Part shown: piece by piece, positions 7,631-15,803 of the stretch
Position numbering within the stretch: the stretch's first letter is position 1
Layout: every line of letters begins with the position of its first letter
Source of the DNA: Rubrivivax sp. SCN 70-15
Lineage (GTDB): Bacteria; Pseudomonadota; Gammaproteobacteria; Burkholderiales; Burkholderiaceae_C
Assembly (NCBI GenBank): GCA_001725505.1
Contig: MEGM01000018.1
Location: forward strand, 1-32,287
Direction: 5' to 3'
DNA length: 32,287 bases
The notes under the pieces: generated by a model
Seen by the model: only the letters and a program-made list of their open reading frames with translations
Databases searched by the model: none
What the model was told of the DNA's origin: nothing
Made by a program: the position numbers and the translations under genes

Positions 7631-8731
7631 TCAATCCGCCGCCAGGTGCACCGGCACGCGCGCGGCCAGCGCGCACATCAGCTCGTAGCCTATCGTGCCG
7701 GCCGCCTGTGCGACGTCGTCGATCGCGAGCTCGGTCGGGACGCCGCCCACCTCGGGGCCGCAGCCCCAGAGCGTGACCTCGCTGCCGATCGCGGCCGCCG
7801 GCACCGGCGTCAGGTCGACCGCGAGCATGTCCATCGAGACGCGGCCGACGGTGCCGGTGCGCACGCCGTCGACGAGCACCGGCGTGTCGCTGCCGGCGTG
7901 GCGCGGATAGCCGTCGGCGTAGCCGCAGGCGACGATGCCGATGCGCATCGCCTCGTGCGCGGTGTAGCGGCTGCCGTAGCCGACCGTGTCGCCCGGCTCG
8001 AGCCGCTGCGTCGCGATCAGCCTCGAGCGCAGCGTCATCGAAGGCCGCAGGTCCCAGTGCCGGATGTCGTGCGCCGGAAAGTCCGGCGCGCTGCCGTAGC
8101 AGAGGATGCCGGCGCGCACCCAGTCGTTGGCGAGGCCGTGGCGCAGGATCGCCGCGCTGTTGGACAGGCTGCGTTCGCCCGGCAGGTCGCGCGTCGCGGC
8201 CTCGAACGCCGCCACCTGGTGCGCGACGCCGCGCGCGCCGTCGGCGTCCGAGAAATGCGTCATCAGCGAGATCTCGCCGACCTGCGGCAGCGCGTTCAGC
8301 CGCGTCCAGGCGCTGCGGTACGCGCCGGGCGTGAAGCCGAGCCGGTTCATGCCGCTGTTCATCTTCAGGAAGACGCGCTGCGGCTGCTGCGTCTTGTGCG
8401 CGGCGAGCCAGTCGATCTGCTCGGCGCAATGCACCACGTGCCACAGGTTCAGGCGCGAGCACAGCTCCAGGTCGCGCGCCTCGAAACAGCCTTCGAGCAG
8501 CAGCACCGGACCGCGCCAGCCGAGCGCGCGCACGCGTTCGGCTTCGGCCAGATCGAGCAGCGCGAAGCCGTCCGCGCCGCGCAGGCTCGCGTAGACGCGC
8601 TCGATGCCGTGGCCGTAGGCGTTGGCCTTGACCACCGCCCAGACGCGTGAATCCGGGGCGCCCGCGCGCGCCCGGGCGAGGTTGTGGCTGAGCGCGCCGG
8701 GGTGGATCAGCGCTTCGATCGGACGCGGCAT
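7631..8731 (-). CDS. alr: Alanine racemase
   Basis: 366 residues. The PLP-binding lysine is Lys35 in [10 protein letters not shown]. The second catalytic base is the Tyr in [11 protein letters not shown] (about residue 250-260). The C-terminal barrel motif GRVSMDM is present. The enzyme interconverts L- and D-alanine for peptidoglycan synthesis in the cytoplasm. It is the first gene of the minus-strand run leading to radA and is divergent from lplT, with 96 nt between the two starts. A catabolic DadX role is possible, since a dadA-like gene lies in the window, but the two are about 22 kb apart. Confidence 0.96.
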   Translation of the reverse strand: MPRPIEALIHPGALSHNLARARAGAPDSRVWAVVKANAYGHGIERVYASLRGADGFALLDLAEAERVRALGWRGPVLLLEGCFEARDLELCSRLNLWHVVHCAEQIDWLAAHKTQQPQRVFLKMNSGMNRLGFTPGAYRSAWTRLNALPQVGEISLMTHFSDADGARGVAHQVAAFEAATRDLPGERSLSNSAAILRHGLANDWVRAGILCYGSAPDFPAHDIRHWDLRPSMTLRSRLIATQRLEPGDTVGYGSRYTAHEAMRIGIVACGYADGYPRHAGSDTPVLVDGVRTGTVGRVSMDMLAVDLTPVPAAAIGSEVTLWGCGPEVGGVPTELAIDDVAQAAGTIGYELMCALAARVPVHLAAD

Positions 8732-8827
8732 GGCAGGCCGATTCTGCCAGCCGTACCGGCGGCACTTTCATCATCCGGGAGGGCCGAACCCGCATGCTAT
8801 AACCGCCAGCCCTGGGAGACGGCAGAT

Positions 8828-10150
8828 ATGACGCCGGCGCAAACCGCCGGTGTCCCGCAGCGCGCGACACGGATGAAAAAAGGCTTTTCGACCCTGATGT
8901 CGGCGCAGTTCTTCAGCTCGCTGGCCGACAACGCGCTGTTCGTCGCCGCCATCGAGCTGATGCGAACCGGCGGCGCGCCCGAATGGCAGCGCGCCGCGCT
9001 GGTGCCGATGTTCGCGCTGTTCTACGTGCTGCTCGCGCCGCTGGTCGGTGCCTTCGCCGACGCGATCCCGAAGGGCAAGGTGATGTTCGTCGCCAACGGC
9101 ATCAAGGCGCTGGGCTGCCTGATGATGCTCTTCGGCACGCATCCGCTGCTGGCGTACGCGATCGTCGGCCTCGGTGCGGCGGCCTACGCGCCGGCCAAGT
9201 ACGGCATCCTCACCGAGCTGCTGCCGCCATCGCAGCTGGTCAAGGCCAACGGCTGGCTCGAAGGGCTGACGATAGGCTCGATCGTGCTCGGCGTGCTGCT
9301 CGGCGGCCAGCTCATCGCGCCGCGGATCGCGGCGGTGCTGCTCGGCTTCGACTTCCCGTACATCGACACCGGCGTCAGCACCCCGCCCCAGGCCGCGATC
9401 TCGGCGATCATCGTGCTCTACGGCGTGGCCGCGCTGTTCAACCTCTACGTCCCGCGTACCGACGCGCCGCTGCAGCGGCTGAACGACAACGTGTTCGAGC
9501 TGGTGCGCGATTTCGCCGCCTGCAACACGCGGCTGTGGGGCGACAAGCTGGGCCAGATCTCGCTCGCGACGACGACGCTGTTCTGGGGCGCGGCGGCGAA
9601 CCTGCGCTACATCGTGCTCGCCTGGGCCGCGGTCGCGCTCGGCTACGACACCACGCACGCGACCGCGCTCGCCGGCGTCGTGACGATAGGCACCGCCGCC
9701 GGCGCTGTCGTCGCGTCGATGGCGATGAAGCTCGAGCGCGCCACCGCGGTGATCCCGCTGGGCATCGGCATGGGGCTGCTCGTCGTGGCGATGAACGCGA
9801 TCCACAACGTCTGGATCGCGGCGCCCTTCCTCGTGCTGCTCGGCGCCTTCGGCGGCTTCATGGTCGTTCCGATGAATGCCTTGCTTCAGCACCGCGGCCA
9901 CAACCTGATGGGCGCGGGGCGTTCGATCGCGGTGCAGAACTTCAACGAGCAGGCCTGCATCCTGGGCATGGGCGCGTTCTACGCCGCGCTGACCAAGTTC
10001 GGGCTCTCGGCCTTCGGCGCGATCGCGATCTTCGGCCTCACCGTGGCCGGGATCATGGAGCTGATCCGGCGCTGGCACCGGCACAACCTGCGCACGCACG
10101 GCGCCGAGGTCGACCGCCTGCTTACGATCGCGCGCAGCGATGACCCCTGA
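8828..10150 (+). CDS. lplT: Lysophospholipid transporter LplT-like MFS protein
   Basis: 440 residues from the ATG at 8828, which follows a GGGAGAC ribosome-binding site; longer upstream in-frame starts would run into the alr promoter region. The protein is a major-facilitator transporter with about twelve hydrophobic segments. It carries the LplT hallmarks MSAQFFSSLADNALFVAAIE near the N terminus and AAYAPAKYGILTELLP about residue 120. LplT flips lysophosphatidylethanolamine inward for re-acylation. No acyltransferase partner is fused or adjacent here. It is divergent from alr and its last 11 nt overlap the EamA gene, so the two are probably cotranscribed. Confidence 0.92.
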   Translation: MTPAQTAGVPQRATRMKKGFSTLMSAQFFSSLADNALFVAAIELMRTGGAPEWQRAALVPMFALFYVLLAPLVGAFADAIPKGKVMFVANGIKALGCLMMLFGTHPLLAYAIVGLGAAAYAPAKYGILTELLPPSQLVKANGWLEGLTIGSIVLGVLLGGQLIAPRIAAVLLGFDFPYIDTGVSTPPQAAISAIIVLYGVAALFNLYVPRTDAPLQRLNDNVFELVRDFAACNTRLWGDKLGQISLATTTLFWGAAANLRYIVLAWAAVALGYDTTHATALAGVVTIGTAAGAVVASMAMKLERATAVIPLGIGMGLLVVAMNAIHNVWIAAPFLVLLGAFGGFMVVPMNALLQHRGHNLMGAGRSIAVQNFNEQACILGMGAFYAALTKFGLSAFGAIAIFGLTVAGIMELIRRWHRHNLRTHGAEVDRLLTIARSDDP

Positions 10151-11033
10151 CGCAGCGGCGCCGCGCCGCGCGCCCTGGGCGCGGCTGTTGCCGGCGCTGG
10201 CGCTGATGCTGAACTCGCTCACCTGGGGCGTCTCGTGGTGGCCGTTCCGCCAGCTCGAGGCGCGCGGCCTGCATCCGCTCTGGGCCACCGCGCTGATCTA
10301 CGCGGCCGCGGTGCTAGCGATCACGATCGCGCGCCCGCAGGCCTGGCGCCAGCTGTTCGCAGCACCGGCGCTGTGGGTGCTGGTGCTCGCGTCGGGCACC
10401 ACCAACGCAAGCTTCAACTGGGGCGTGACGATCGGCGACGTGGTCCGCGTCGTGCTGCTCTTCTACCTGATGCCGCTGTGGGCGGTGCTGCTGGCGCGGC
10501 TGCTGCTCGGCGAGCGCCTGACCGGTGCCGCCGGCGTGCGCGTCGCGATGGCGCTCGCCGGCGCCGCGATCGTGCTCTGGCCGGCCGGGGGCGGCTGGCC
10601 GCTGCCGCGCACGCTGGCCGAAGGGCTGGGCGTGCTTGGCGGCGCCACGTTCGCGCTGAACAACGTGATGCTGCGCCGCGAGGCGGACGAGCCCGACGCG
10701 GCGCGCGCGCTCGCGATGTTCCTCGGCGGCGCGCTCGTCGCCGGCGGCCTGGCGCTGGTGCTCGCGCTGCAGGGCACGGCGGCTTGGCCGCCGGCGCCCG
10801 CGCCGGGCTGGGTCGGCGGCGCGCTCGCGATGGCCGTCCTGTTCCTGGCCGGGAACCTGGCGCTGCAGTACGGCGCCGCCCGGCTGCCCGCCAACGTGAC
10901 CGCGGTGGTCATGGTCACCGAGGTGCTGTTCGCGTCGGTCTCGGCGTTGTGGCTCGGCGCCGCGAGCCTGAGCGCACCGCTGGTGCTGGGCGCGGCGCTG
11001 ATCATCGGCGCGACGCTGCTGTCGGCGCGCTGA
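10140..11033 (+). CDS. EamA/DMT-family transporter
   Basis: 297 residues and about ten membrane helices arranged as two EamA repeats. The first runs from LMLNSLTWGVSWWPF to AIVLWPAG, the second from LAEGLGVLGGATFALNNVMLRRE to the C terminus. Members of the drug/metabolite transporter superfamily export amino acids, metabolites or drugs; the substrate is not predictable here. The start overlaps the end of lplT by 11 nt, which implies translational coupling. The stop lies 7 nt from the end of the convergent receiver-domain gene. Confidence 0.9.
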   Translation: MTPDAAAPRRAPWARLLPALALMLNSLTWGVSWWPFRQLEARGLHPLWATALIYAAAVLAITIARPQAWRQLFAAPALWVLVLASGTTNASFNWGVTIGDVVRVVLLFYLMPLWAVLLARLLLGERLTGAAGVRVAMALAGAAIVLWPAGGGWPLPRTLAEGLGVLGGATFALNNVMLRREADEPDAARALAMFLGGALVAGGLALVLALQGTAAWPPAPAPGWVGGALAMAVLFLAGNLALQYGAARLPANVTAVVMVTEVLFASVSALWLGAASLSAPLVLGAALIIGATLLSAR

Positions 11034-11040
11034 CGATTGC

Positions 11041-11886
11041 TCAGCGCAACGCGCCCTGCGCCGGCCAGTGGCGCTGCAGCAGCTGTTCGAGTGCCGCACC
11101 GTCGAGCGGCTTGTCCAGGTAGGCGTCGGCGCCGGCCAGCGTGGCGCGGACGCGGTCGAGCTGGCTGTGGTGGGCCGAGACCATCGCGATCACGGGCGCT
11201 CGCTCGTCCGCGCCGAGCCGTTGATGGCGCTTGATGTGCTGGCACAGCGCGAGGCCGTCGAGGTCGCTGCCGGTGCCGAGCTCGACATCGAGGAAGACGA
11301 ACTCCCAGTCCTGCTGCGAGAGCAGCTCGATCGCCTTCGCGCTCGTCGTCGCGCGCACCGTCGCCAGCCCGTGGCGCTGCAGCCTGGTCTCGAGAAAGCG
11401 CAGCGCGATCTCGCTGTCGTCGACGAGCAGGGCCCGGCGTGGCGCGCGCTGCGCGGCGGCGGCCGGCGTCGGATCGGGACCGGCCAGGTCCCCGGAGCGT
11501 CGCGCCGGCCAGGGCCCGGCGGCGCCCGGCGCCGGCGACCGCGGGAGCGGGCGAGCGCATTCGGTCGTCGGCTCGGCGCGGTCGGCGACCATCGCGTCGA
11601 GTTCGCGCAGCACGTGCAGCGGGTCGATCGGCCGCATCATCCAGGCACTGGCCCCCTCGGGCGCCTGCGCGCCGACGAAGACCGCGTCGTCGACCCGGTC
11701 CAGTGCCTGCACCGCGCGCACGGCATCGCCATGGTCGGTATCGATGACGAGGAAATGCGCGTCGGCGACGCTGTCGACCTGCTCGTAGGCCGGCGCGCGG
11801 TTGATCGCGAGGCGGAAATAGGAGCCGAGCGCACTGCGCTCGAAGGCGCTGAAGCCCAGCAGGGCGACACGGTAGGGGCTGGGCAT
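11041..11886 (-). CDS. Two-receiver response regulator without an output domain
   Basis: 281 residues. The C-terminal half (about 150-281) is a canonical receiver domain: acidic pair Asp156-Asp157, phospho-acceptor Asp200 in VFLDVEL, Ser237 in MVSAH and Lys259 in YLDKPL. The N-terminal ~100 residues (RVALLGFSAFERSALGSYFR, then FLVIDTDHGDAV) have a receiver-like beta-alpha pattern but lack the canonical acidic pair, and resemble a degenerate receiver. A Pro/Ala-rich linker (about 105-148) joins them. No DNA-binding or enzymatic output domain is present, and no histidine kinase lies in the window. It may act by protein-protein contact or in a phosphorelay. Convergent with the EamA gene. Confidence 0.85.
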   Translation of the reverse strand: MPSPYRVALLGFSAFERSALGSYFRLAINRAPAYEQVDSVADAHFLVIDTDHGDAVRAVQALDRVDDAVFVGAQAPEGASAWMMRPIDPLHVLRELDAMVADRAEPTTECARPLPRSPAPGAAGPWPARRSGDLAGPDPTPAAAAQRAPRRALLVDDSEIALRFLETRLQRHGLATVRATTSAKAIELLSQQDWEFVFLDVELGTGSDLDGLALCQHIKRHQRLGADERAPVIAMVSAHHSQLDRVRATLAGADAYLDKPLDGAALEQLLQRHWPAQGALR

Positions 11887-12021
11887 GGAGTGGCGGGGGT
11901 ACTGCGGTGCGGGGGGCGCTTCGATCGTGCAGGAGCGGCTCGCGCGATGTCAACGCCGGCCGCCCCCCATCCGTGGGACGGCTAACATCCTGCCTCTTCC
12001 GTGCTTTTCCGGGTGGCGCGA

Positions 12022-12513
12022 ATGGCCGAGTCCAGTGTCTACGACTTCGACGCGGTGGCGATCGACGGCCGGCCGGCCGCGCTAGCCAGCCAGCGCGGCA
12101 AGGTGCTGCTGATCGTCAACACCGCCAGTGCCTGCGGATTCACGCCGCAGTTCGCCGGGCTCGAATCGCTCTGGCAGACCTACCGCGACCGCGGCCTCGT
12201 CGTCGTCGGCTTCCCGAGCAACGAGTTCGGCGCCCAGGACCCGGGCAGCAACGACGAGATCGCGTCGTTCTGCCAGCTCAACTACGGCGTCAGCTTCCCG
12301 ATGATGGCCAAGGTCAAGGTCAACGGCCGCGATGCGCACCCGCTGTGGCGGTGGCTCACCGCCGAGGCGCCCGGCGTGCTCGGCACGCAGGCCGTCAAAT
12401 GGAACTTCACCAAGTTCCTCGTCGGCCGGGACGGCCAGGTCCTCAAGCGCTACGCCCCTACCGACACCCCCGAATCGCTCGCCCAGGACATCGAGAAAGC
12501 CCTCGCCGCATGA
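12022..12513 (+). CDS. Glutathione peroxidase
   Basis: 163 residues from the ATG at 12022 (MAESSVYDFDAVAIDG); an earlier GTG at 12001 adds residues not typical of the family. The catalytic tetrad is visible: Cys38 in NTASACGFTPQ (cysteine, not selenocysteine), Gln72 in FPSNEFGAQ, Trp127 in VKWNFTKF, and Asn128 next to it. The enzyme reduces peroxides; Cys-type bacterial members often use thioredoxin rather than glutathione. The stop overlaps the ATG of the aminotransferase gene (ATGA at 12510-12513), so the two are translationally coupled. Confidence 0.95.
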   Translation: MAESSVYDFDAVAIDGRPAALASQRGKVLLIVNTASACGFTPQFAGLESLWQTYRDRGLVVVGFPSNEFGAQDPGSNDEIASFCQLNYGVSFPMMAKVKVNGRDAHPLWRWLTAEAPGVLGTQAVKWNFTKFLVGRDGQVLKRYAPTDTPESLAQDIEKALAA

Positions 12514-13706
12514 TCAGCTTCAAACACCTCGACCCGTACGCAGGCGACCCCATCCTCGGCCTCAACGATGCGTTCCAGAAGGACCCGCGCGCGGGCAAGG
12601 TCAACCTGTCGATCGGCATCTATTTCGACGACGCCGGCCGCATCCCGGTGCTCGGCTGCGTGCGCGAGGCCGAGGCGCGGATGCTCGCCGAGAGCGGGCC
12701 CAAGTCCTACCTGCCGATCGAAGGCGCGGCCGCGATGCGCAGCGCGGTGCAGGCGCTGCTGTTCGGCGCCGGCCACGAGGCGGTGACGAGCGGCCGCGTC
12801 GCGACGCTGCAGACCATAGGCTCGAGCGGCGGGCTGAAGGTCGGTGCCGACTTCATCAAGCGCTGGTTCCCCGACAGCGGCGTCTGGGTCAGCGACCCTA
12901 CCTGGGACAACCACCGCGCGATGTTCGAGGGTGCCGGCGTCGCAGTTCATGCGTACCCGTACTACGACGCCGAGTCCGGCGGGCTGAAGTTCGACGCGAT
13001 GCTCGCGACGCTCGCCGGCCTGCCCGCGCGCAGCGTCGTGCTGCTGCACGCGTGCTGCCACAACCCGACCGGGGTCGACCTCACCGAGGCGCAATGGCAG
13101 CAGCTGATCCCGGTGCTGCGCGAGCGCGAGCTGCTGCCCTACCTCGACCTGGCCTACCAGGGCTATGGCGACGGCATCGAGGCCGATGCGTTCGCGGTGC
13201 GCGCGCTGGCTTCGGCCGGGCTGCGCTTCTTCGTCGCGAACTCGTTCTCGAAGAGCATGAGCCTGTACGGCGAGCGCGCCGGCGCGCTGAGCGTGGTCTG
13301 TGGCGACGCCGACGAGGCCGCACTCGTTCTCGGCCAGCTGATGGCGACGGTGCGGCGCAACTACTCCAGCCCGGCGATCCACGCCGCCGGCATCGTCAGC
13401 CGCGTGCTCGGCGAGCCCGGGCTGCGCGCCGCCTGGGAGGCGGACGTCGCGGCGATGCGCGAGCGCATCCAGGCCATGCGGCGCAGCCTGCACGGCGTGC
13501 TCTTGGCCAAGCGCCCGGGGCGGGACTTCGGCTATTTCCTGAGCCAGCGCGGGATGTTCAGCTACACCGGCCTGATGCCAGCGCAGGTCGACCGGCTGCG
13601 CGAGGAGTTCGGCGTCTACCTGCTTCGCTCGGGGCGGATGTGCGTGGCCGGGCTGAACACCGGCAACGTCGAGCGCACGGCCGAGGCGATCGCCGCGGTG
13701 CTCTAG
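12510..13706 (+). CDS. Aromatic amino acid / aspartate aminotransferase (class I, TyrB-type)
   Basis: 398 residues. The fold-type I aminotransferase signature is complete: PLP-binding Lys248 in NSFSKSMSLYGER, the HNPTGVD block about 184-190, and Asp213 with a Tyr at 216 in LDLAYQG. The N-terminal MISFKHLDPYAGDPILGL and the KVNLSIGIYFDD segment are characteristic of the AspC/TyrB subgroup, which transfers amino groups between aromatic or dicarboxylic amino acids and 2-oxoglutarate. The start at 12510 overlaps the stop of the peroxidase gene. Why a peroxidase is coupled to it is unclear. A strong hairpin follows the stop. Confidence 0.94.
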   Translation: MISFKHLDPYAGDPILGLNDAFQKDPRAGKVNLSIGIYFDDAGRIPVLGCVREAEARMLAESGPKSYLPIEGAAAMRSAVQALLFGAGHEAVTSGRVATLQTIGSSGGLKVGADFIKRWFPDSGVWVSDPTWDNHRAMFEGAGVAVHAYPYYDAESGGLKFDAMLATLAGLPARSVVLLHACCHNPTGVDLTEAQWQQLIPVLRERELLPYLDLAYQGYGDGIEADAFAVRALASAGLRFFVANSFSKSMSLYGERAGALSVVCGDADEAALVLGQLMATVRRNYSSPAIHAAGIVSRVLGEPGLRAAWEADVAAMRERIQAMRRSLHGVLLAKRPGRDFGYFLSQRGMFSYTGLMPAQVDRLREEFGVYLLRSGRMCVAGLNTGNVERTAEAIAAVL

Positions 13707-13710
13707 CCGG

Positions 13711-13729
13711 CGCCCGAGCGCGTCGGGCG
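13711..13729. terminator. Hairpin between convergent genes
   Basis: CGCCCGA, a 5-nt loop and TCGGGCG form a perfect 7-bp stem between the aminotransferase stop and the end of the convergent LysR gene. It has no U tract on either strand, so it is a plausible but unproven bidirectional terminator. Confidence 0.4.
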
Positions 13730-14665
13730 TCAGCCCTCGGGCAGGCTGGCTGCGCGGCGCACCAGCGCGCGCAGCCAGCGGTGCGCGGGGTCGGCGTCCT
13801 GGCGCACGGCCCAGAGCATCTGCACCGCCACCGGCGCCAGCTCGAAGGGCAGCGCCCGCGTGACGATCTGGTCCTGCGTGCCGGTCGCGGCGATGAACGA
13901 CTGTGGCAGCACGGTCAGCAGGTCGGACTGCGTGACCACCAGGCCGGCGGTGAAGAACTGGTTGACGGTCAGCACCACGTCGCGCTGGCGCCCGAGCGCG
14001 GCGAGCGCCTGGTCGACCAGCCCATAGGGCCGGCCCGAGAAGCTGACGAGCAGATGCTGCGCTGCGCAGTACGCGTCGAGCGTCAGCGGCGCCGCAGCGA
14101 GCGGATGCTCGCGCCGCATCACGCAGACGTAGCGCGTCTCATACAGGCGCAGGTGGCGTACTCGGGCCTGGTCGCCGTCGGCGACGAGGCCCGCGATCGT
14201 CTCCGGGAAGTGACCGATCGCGAGGTCCGCCTCGGCGTCGCGCAGCAGCCGGCGCGGATCGCGCGTGGTCAGCGGCAGCACGCGCAGCTTCACGCGCGAA
14301 TGCCCCGCCTCGATCGCGCGCACCAGCGGCGGCGCGAGCAGCGCCGCGGTCGCGTCGGCCATCGCGATGCGAAAGCTCGCCGTCTCGGCCTGGGGGTCGA
14401 AGGCCTCCGGTGCGAGCACGCGGCGCAGGTCGGCGAGGGCGGCGCGCACCTGCGGCCACAGGGCCTCGGCGCGGTCGGTCGGCTTCATCCCGAACGCGGT
14501 GCGCACGAACAAGGTCTCGCCGACCGCGCTGTGCAGGCGCTTGATCGCGTGGCTGGCTGCCGGCTGGGTGATCGCCAGCACCTCGGCCGCACGCGTCAGG
14601 CTGCCTTCGGCCATCACCGTGTCGAAGACGCGCAGCAGGTTCAGGTCGAGCGTGCGGAAGTTCAT
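13730..14665 (-). CDS. LysR-family transcriptional regulator
   Basis: 311 residues. The N-terminal winged helix-turn-helix (about 5-64) reads LDLNLLRVFDTVMAEGSLTR, then AAEVLAITQPAASHAIKRL. A periplasmic-binding-protein-like effector domain occupies the rest. The LDLNLL opening and the FVRTAFGMKPT segment are typical of the NodD/LinR/NahR side of the family, whose inducers are often aromatic compounds; the ligand here is unknown. It is divergent from a 78-residue protein, with an AT-rich 125-nt gap that probably holds its operator. Confidence 0.93.
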   Translation of the reverse strand: MNFRTLDLNLLRVFDTVMAEGSLTRAAEVLAITQPAASHAIKRLHSAVGETLFVRTAFGMKPTDRAEALWPQVRAALADLRRVLAPEAFDPQAETASFRIAMADATAALLAPPLVRAIEAGHSRVKLRVLPLTTRDPRRLLRDAEADLAIGHFPETIAGLVADGDQARVRHLRLYETRYVCVMRREHPLAAAPLTLDAYCAAQHLLVSFSGRPYGLVDQALAALGRQRDVVLTVNQFFTAGLVVTQSDLLTVLPQSFIAATGTQDQIVTRALPFELAPVAVQMLWAVRQDADPAHRWLRALVRRAASLPEG

Positions 14666-14696
14666 GACGCCTCAAGTTATTATGATGATTGATAGC

Positions 14697-14743
14697 TTAC
14701 ATGCGTAACTTTCACTTTGTTAACTCAGGGTAAGCCCTAATAT
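14697..14743 (+). promoter_or_regulatory. Candidate promoter/operator for the 78-residue protein
   Basis: The gap between the LysR gene and the small gene is strikingly AT-rich for this window. It contains TTAC-N4-GTAA (14697-14708), a possible LysR half-site pair. A sigma-70-like pair follows: TTGTTA (14717-14722), 15 nt, then TAATAT (14738-14743). The spacing is a little short, so the promoter call is tentative. Confidence 0.35.
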
Positions 14744-14790
14744 GCCCTCATGCGATTCCAACAAGGAAGCGCTTGAAGAGAGGAAACATC

Positions 14791-15027
14791 ATGAGTGCAT
14801 CCCTGCAGTCCACCACCTTCCCGAACCCGATGCTGCCGCGCGTGGCCGGTGGCTTGGTTGCCCGTCTGTCGCGCTGGATGGCGCAGCCCGCAAGCCGCAA
14901 GCGCGGTTCGCGTGGCGAAGACGCCGCCGCCGTGCGCGCGATGGCCTACCGCGTCCAGGGCACCGACCCCGGCTTCGCGGCCGATCTTTATGCCGCAGCC
15001 GCGCGCCACGAAGGTCTGGACGACTGA
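14791..15027 (+). CDS. Small basic protein of unknown function
   Basis: 78 residues (MSASLQSTTFPNPMLPRVAG, then GLVARLSRWM). The start ATG at 14791 has a good ribosome-binding site (AGAGGAAA) 5-7 nt upstream; a TTG further up would place that site inside the gene. The middle is Arg/Lys-rich (ASRKRGSRGEDAAAVRAMAY) and the C terminus is acidic (HEGLDD). No known domain is recognised. The layout loosely recalls small DUF1127-type proteins but lacks their usual motif. It is divergent from a LysR gene, which may regulate it. Confidence 0.65.
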   Translation: MSASLQSTTFPNPMLPRVAGGLVARLSRWMAQPASRKRGSRGEDAAAVRAMAYRVQGTDPGFAADLYAAAARHEGLDD

Positions 15028-15042
15028 CCCGCGCCGCGGCCG

Positions 15043-15789
15043 CTAGATGCAGCGGCCGCCGTCGACTTCCATGCACACGCCGGTGATCATGGAAGCCTCG
15101 TCGCTGCACAGGAAGCAGGCGGCGTTGCCGAGGTCCTCGGGCGTCGAGAAGCGCCCGAGCGGAATCGTCGCGAGGAACTTCGCCCGCATCTCGGGCGTGT
15201 CCTCGCCCATGAAGGTCTTGAGCATCGGTGTGTCGCCGGCGACGGGGTTGAGCGCGTTGACGCGGATCCCGAACGGCGCCAGCTCGACCGCATTCGCGCG
15301 CGTCGCGGTGATGACCCAGCCCTTGCTCGCGTTGTACCAGGCCAGCCGCGGGCGCGGGCTCACGCCGGCCGTGCTCGCGATGTTCAGCACCACGCCGCGC
15401 CCGCGCGCCTTGAAGCGCGGCACCGCCTCGCGCATCGCGAGGTAGATCGCCTTCATGTTGACCGCGACGATGCGGTCGAACTGTTCCTCGGGCAGGTCTT
15501 CCAGCGGCTGCGGCAGGTGGCCGACGCCGGCGTTGTTGACGAGGATGTCGAGGTGGCCGAAGTGCAGCTCGGCGGCCTCCATCATCAGCCGCACGTCGGT
15601 CGCGTCGGCAACGTCGACGCGCAACGCGCGTGCAGCGGCGCCGAGCCGGGCGGCGACGTCCAGTGCCGCGTCCAGGTTCAGGTCGGCGACGATCACCTGC
15701 GCCCCCTCGGCGACGAACTTGGCGCAGATGCCGGCGCCGAAACCCGAACCGCCACCGGTCACGATCGCGACCTTGTCCTTCAAACGCAT
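15043..15789 (-). CDS. Short-chain dehydrogenase/reductase (glucose/ribitol dehydrogenase type)
   Basis: 248 residues with a complete classical SDR layout: cofactor motif TGGGSGFG (11-18), NNAG (85-88), Asn111, catalytic Ser139, Tyr152 and Lys156 in YNASK. The C-terminal VDGG motif is also present. An aspartate after the second strand (VADLN) suggests NAD rather than NADP. These enzymes oxidise or reduce alcohols and ketones; the substrate is not evident. The ATG at 15789 has an AGGGGAG ribosome-binding site and lies 14 nt below the aldehyde dehydrogenase gene. An alcohol-to-aldehyde-to-acid pair is possible. Confidence 0.93.
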   Translation of the reverse strand: MRLKDKVAIVTGGGSGFGAGICAKFVAEGAQVIVADLNLDAALDVAARLGAAARALRVDVADATDVRLMMEAAELHFGHLDILVNNAGVGHLPQPLEDLPEEQFDRIVAVNMKAIYLAMREAVPRFKARGRGVVLNIASTAGVSPRPRLAWYNASKGWVITATRANAVELAPFGIRVNALNPVAGDTPMLKTFMGEDTPEMRAKFLATIPLGRFSTPEDLGNAACFLCSDEASMITGVCMEVDGGRCI

Positions 15790-15803
15790 GCCGTCGCTCC
15801 CCT

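Noticed and set aside
5624-8650. A roughly 1000-codon open frame on the plus strand opposite radA, arfB and alr
   Set aside because: It is the antisense shadow of three well-supported minus-strand genes in very GC-rich DNA. Its translation is low-complexity Arg/Ala/His and matches no domain.
8760-8827. A promoter with TATAAC (8798-8803) upstream of lplT
   Set aside because: A reasonable -10 is present but I could not find a convincing -35 at the right distance, so it was not listed as a feature.
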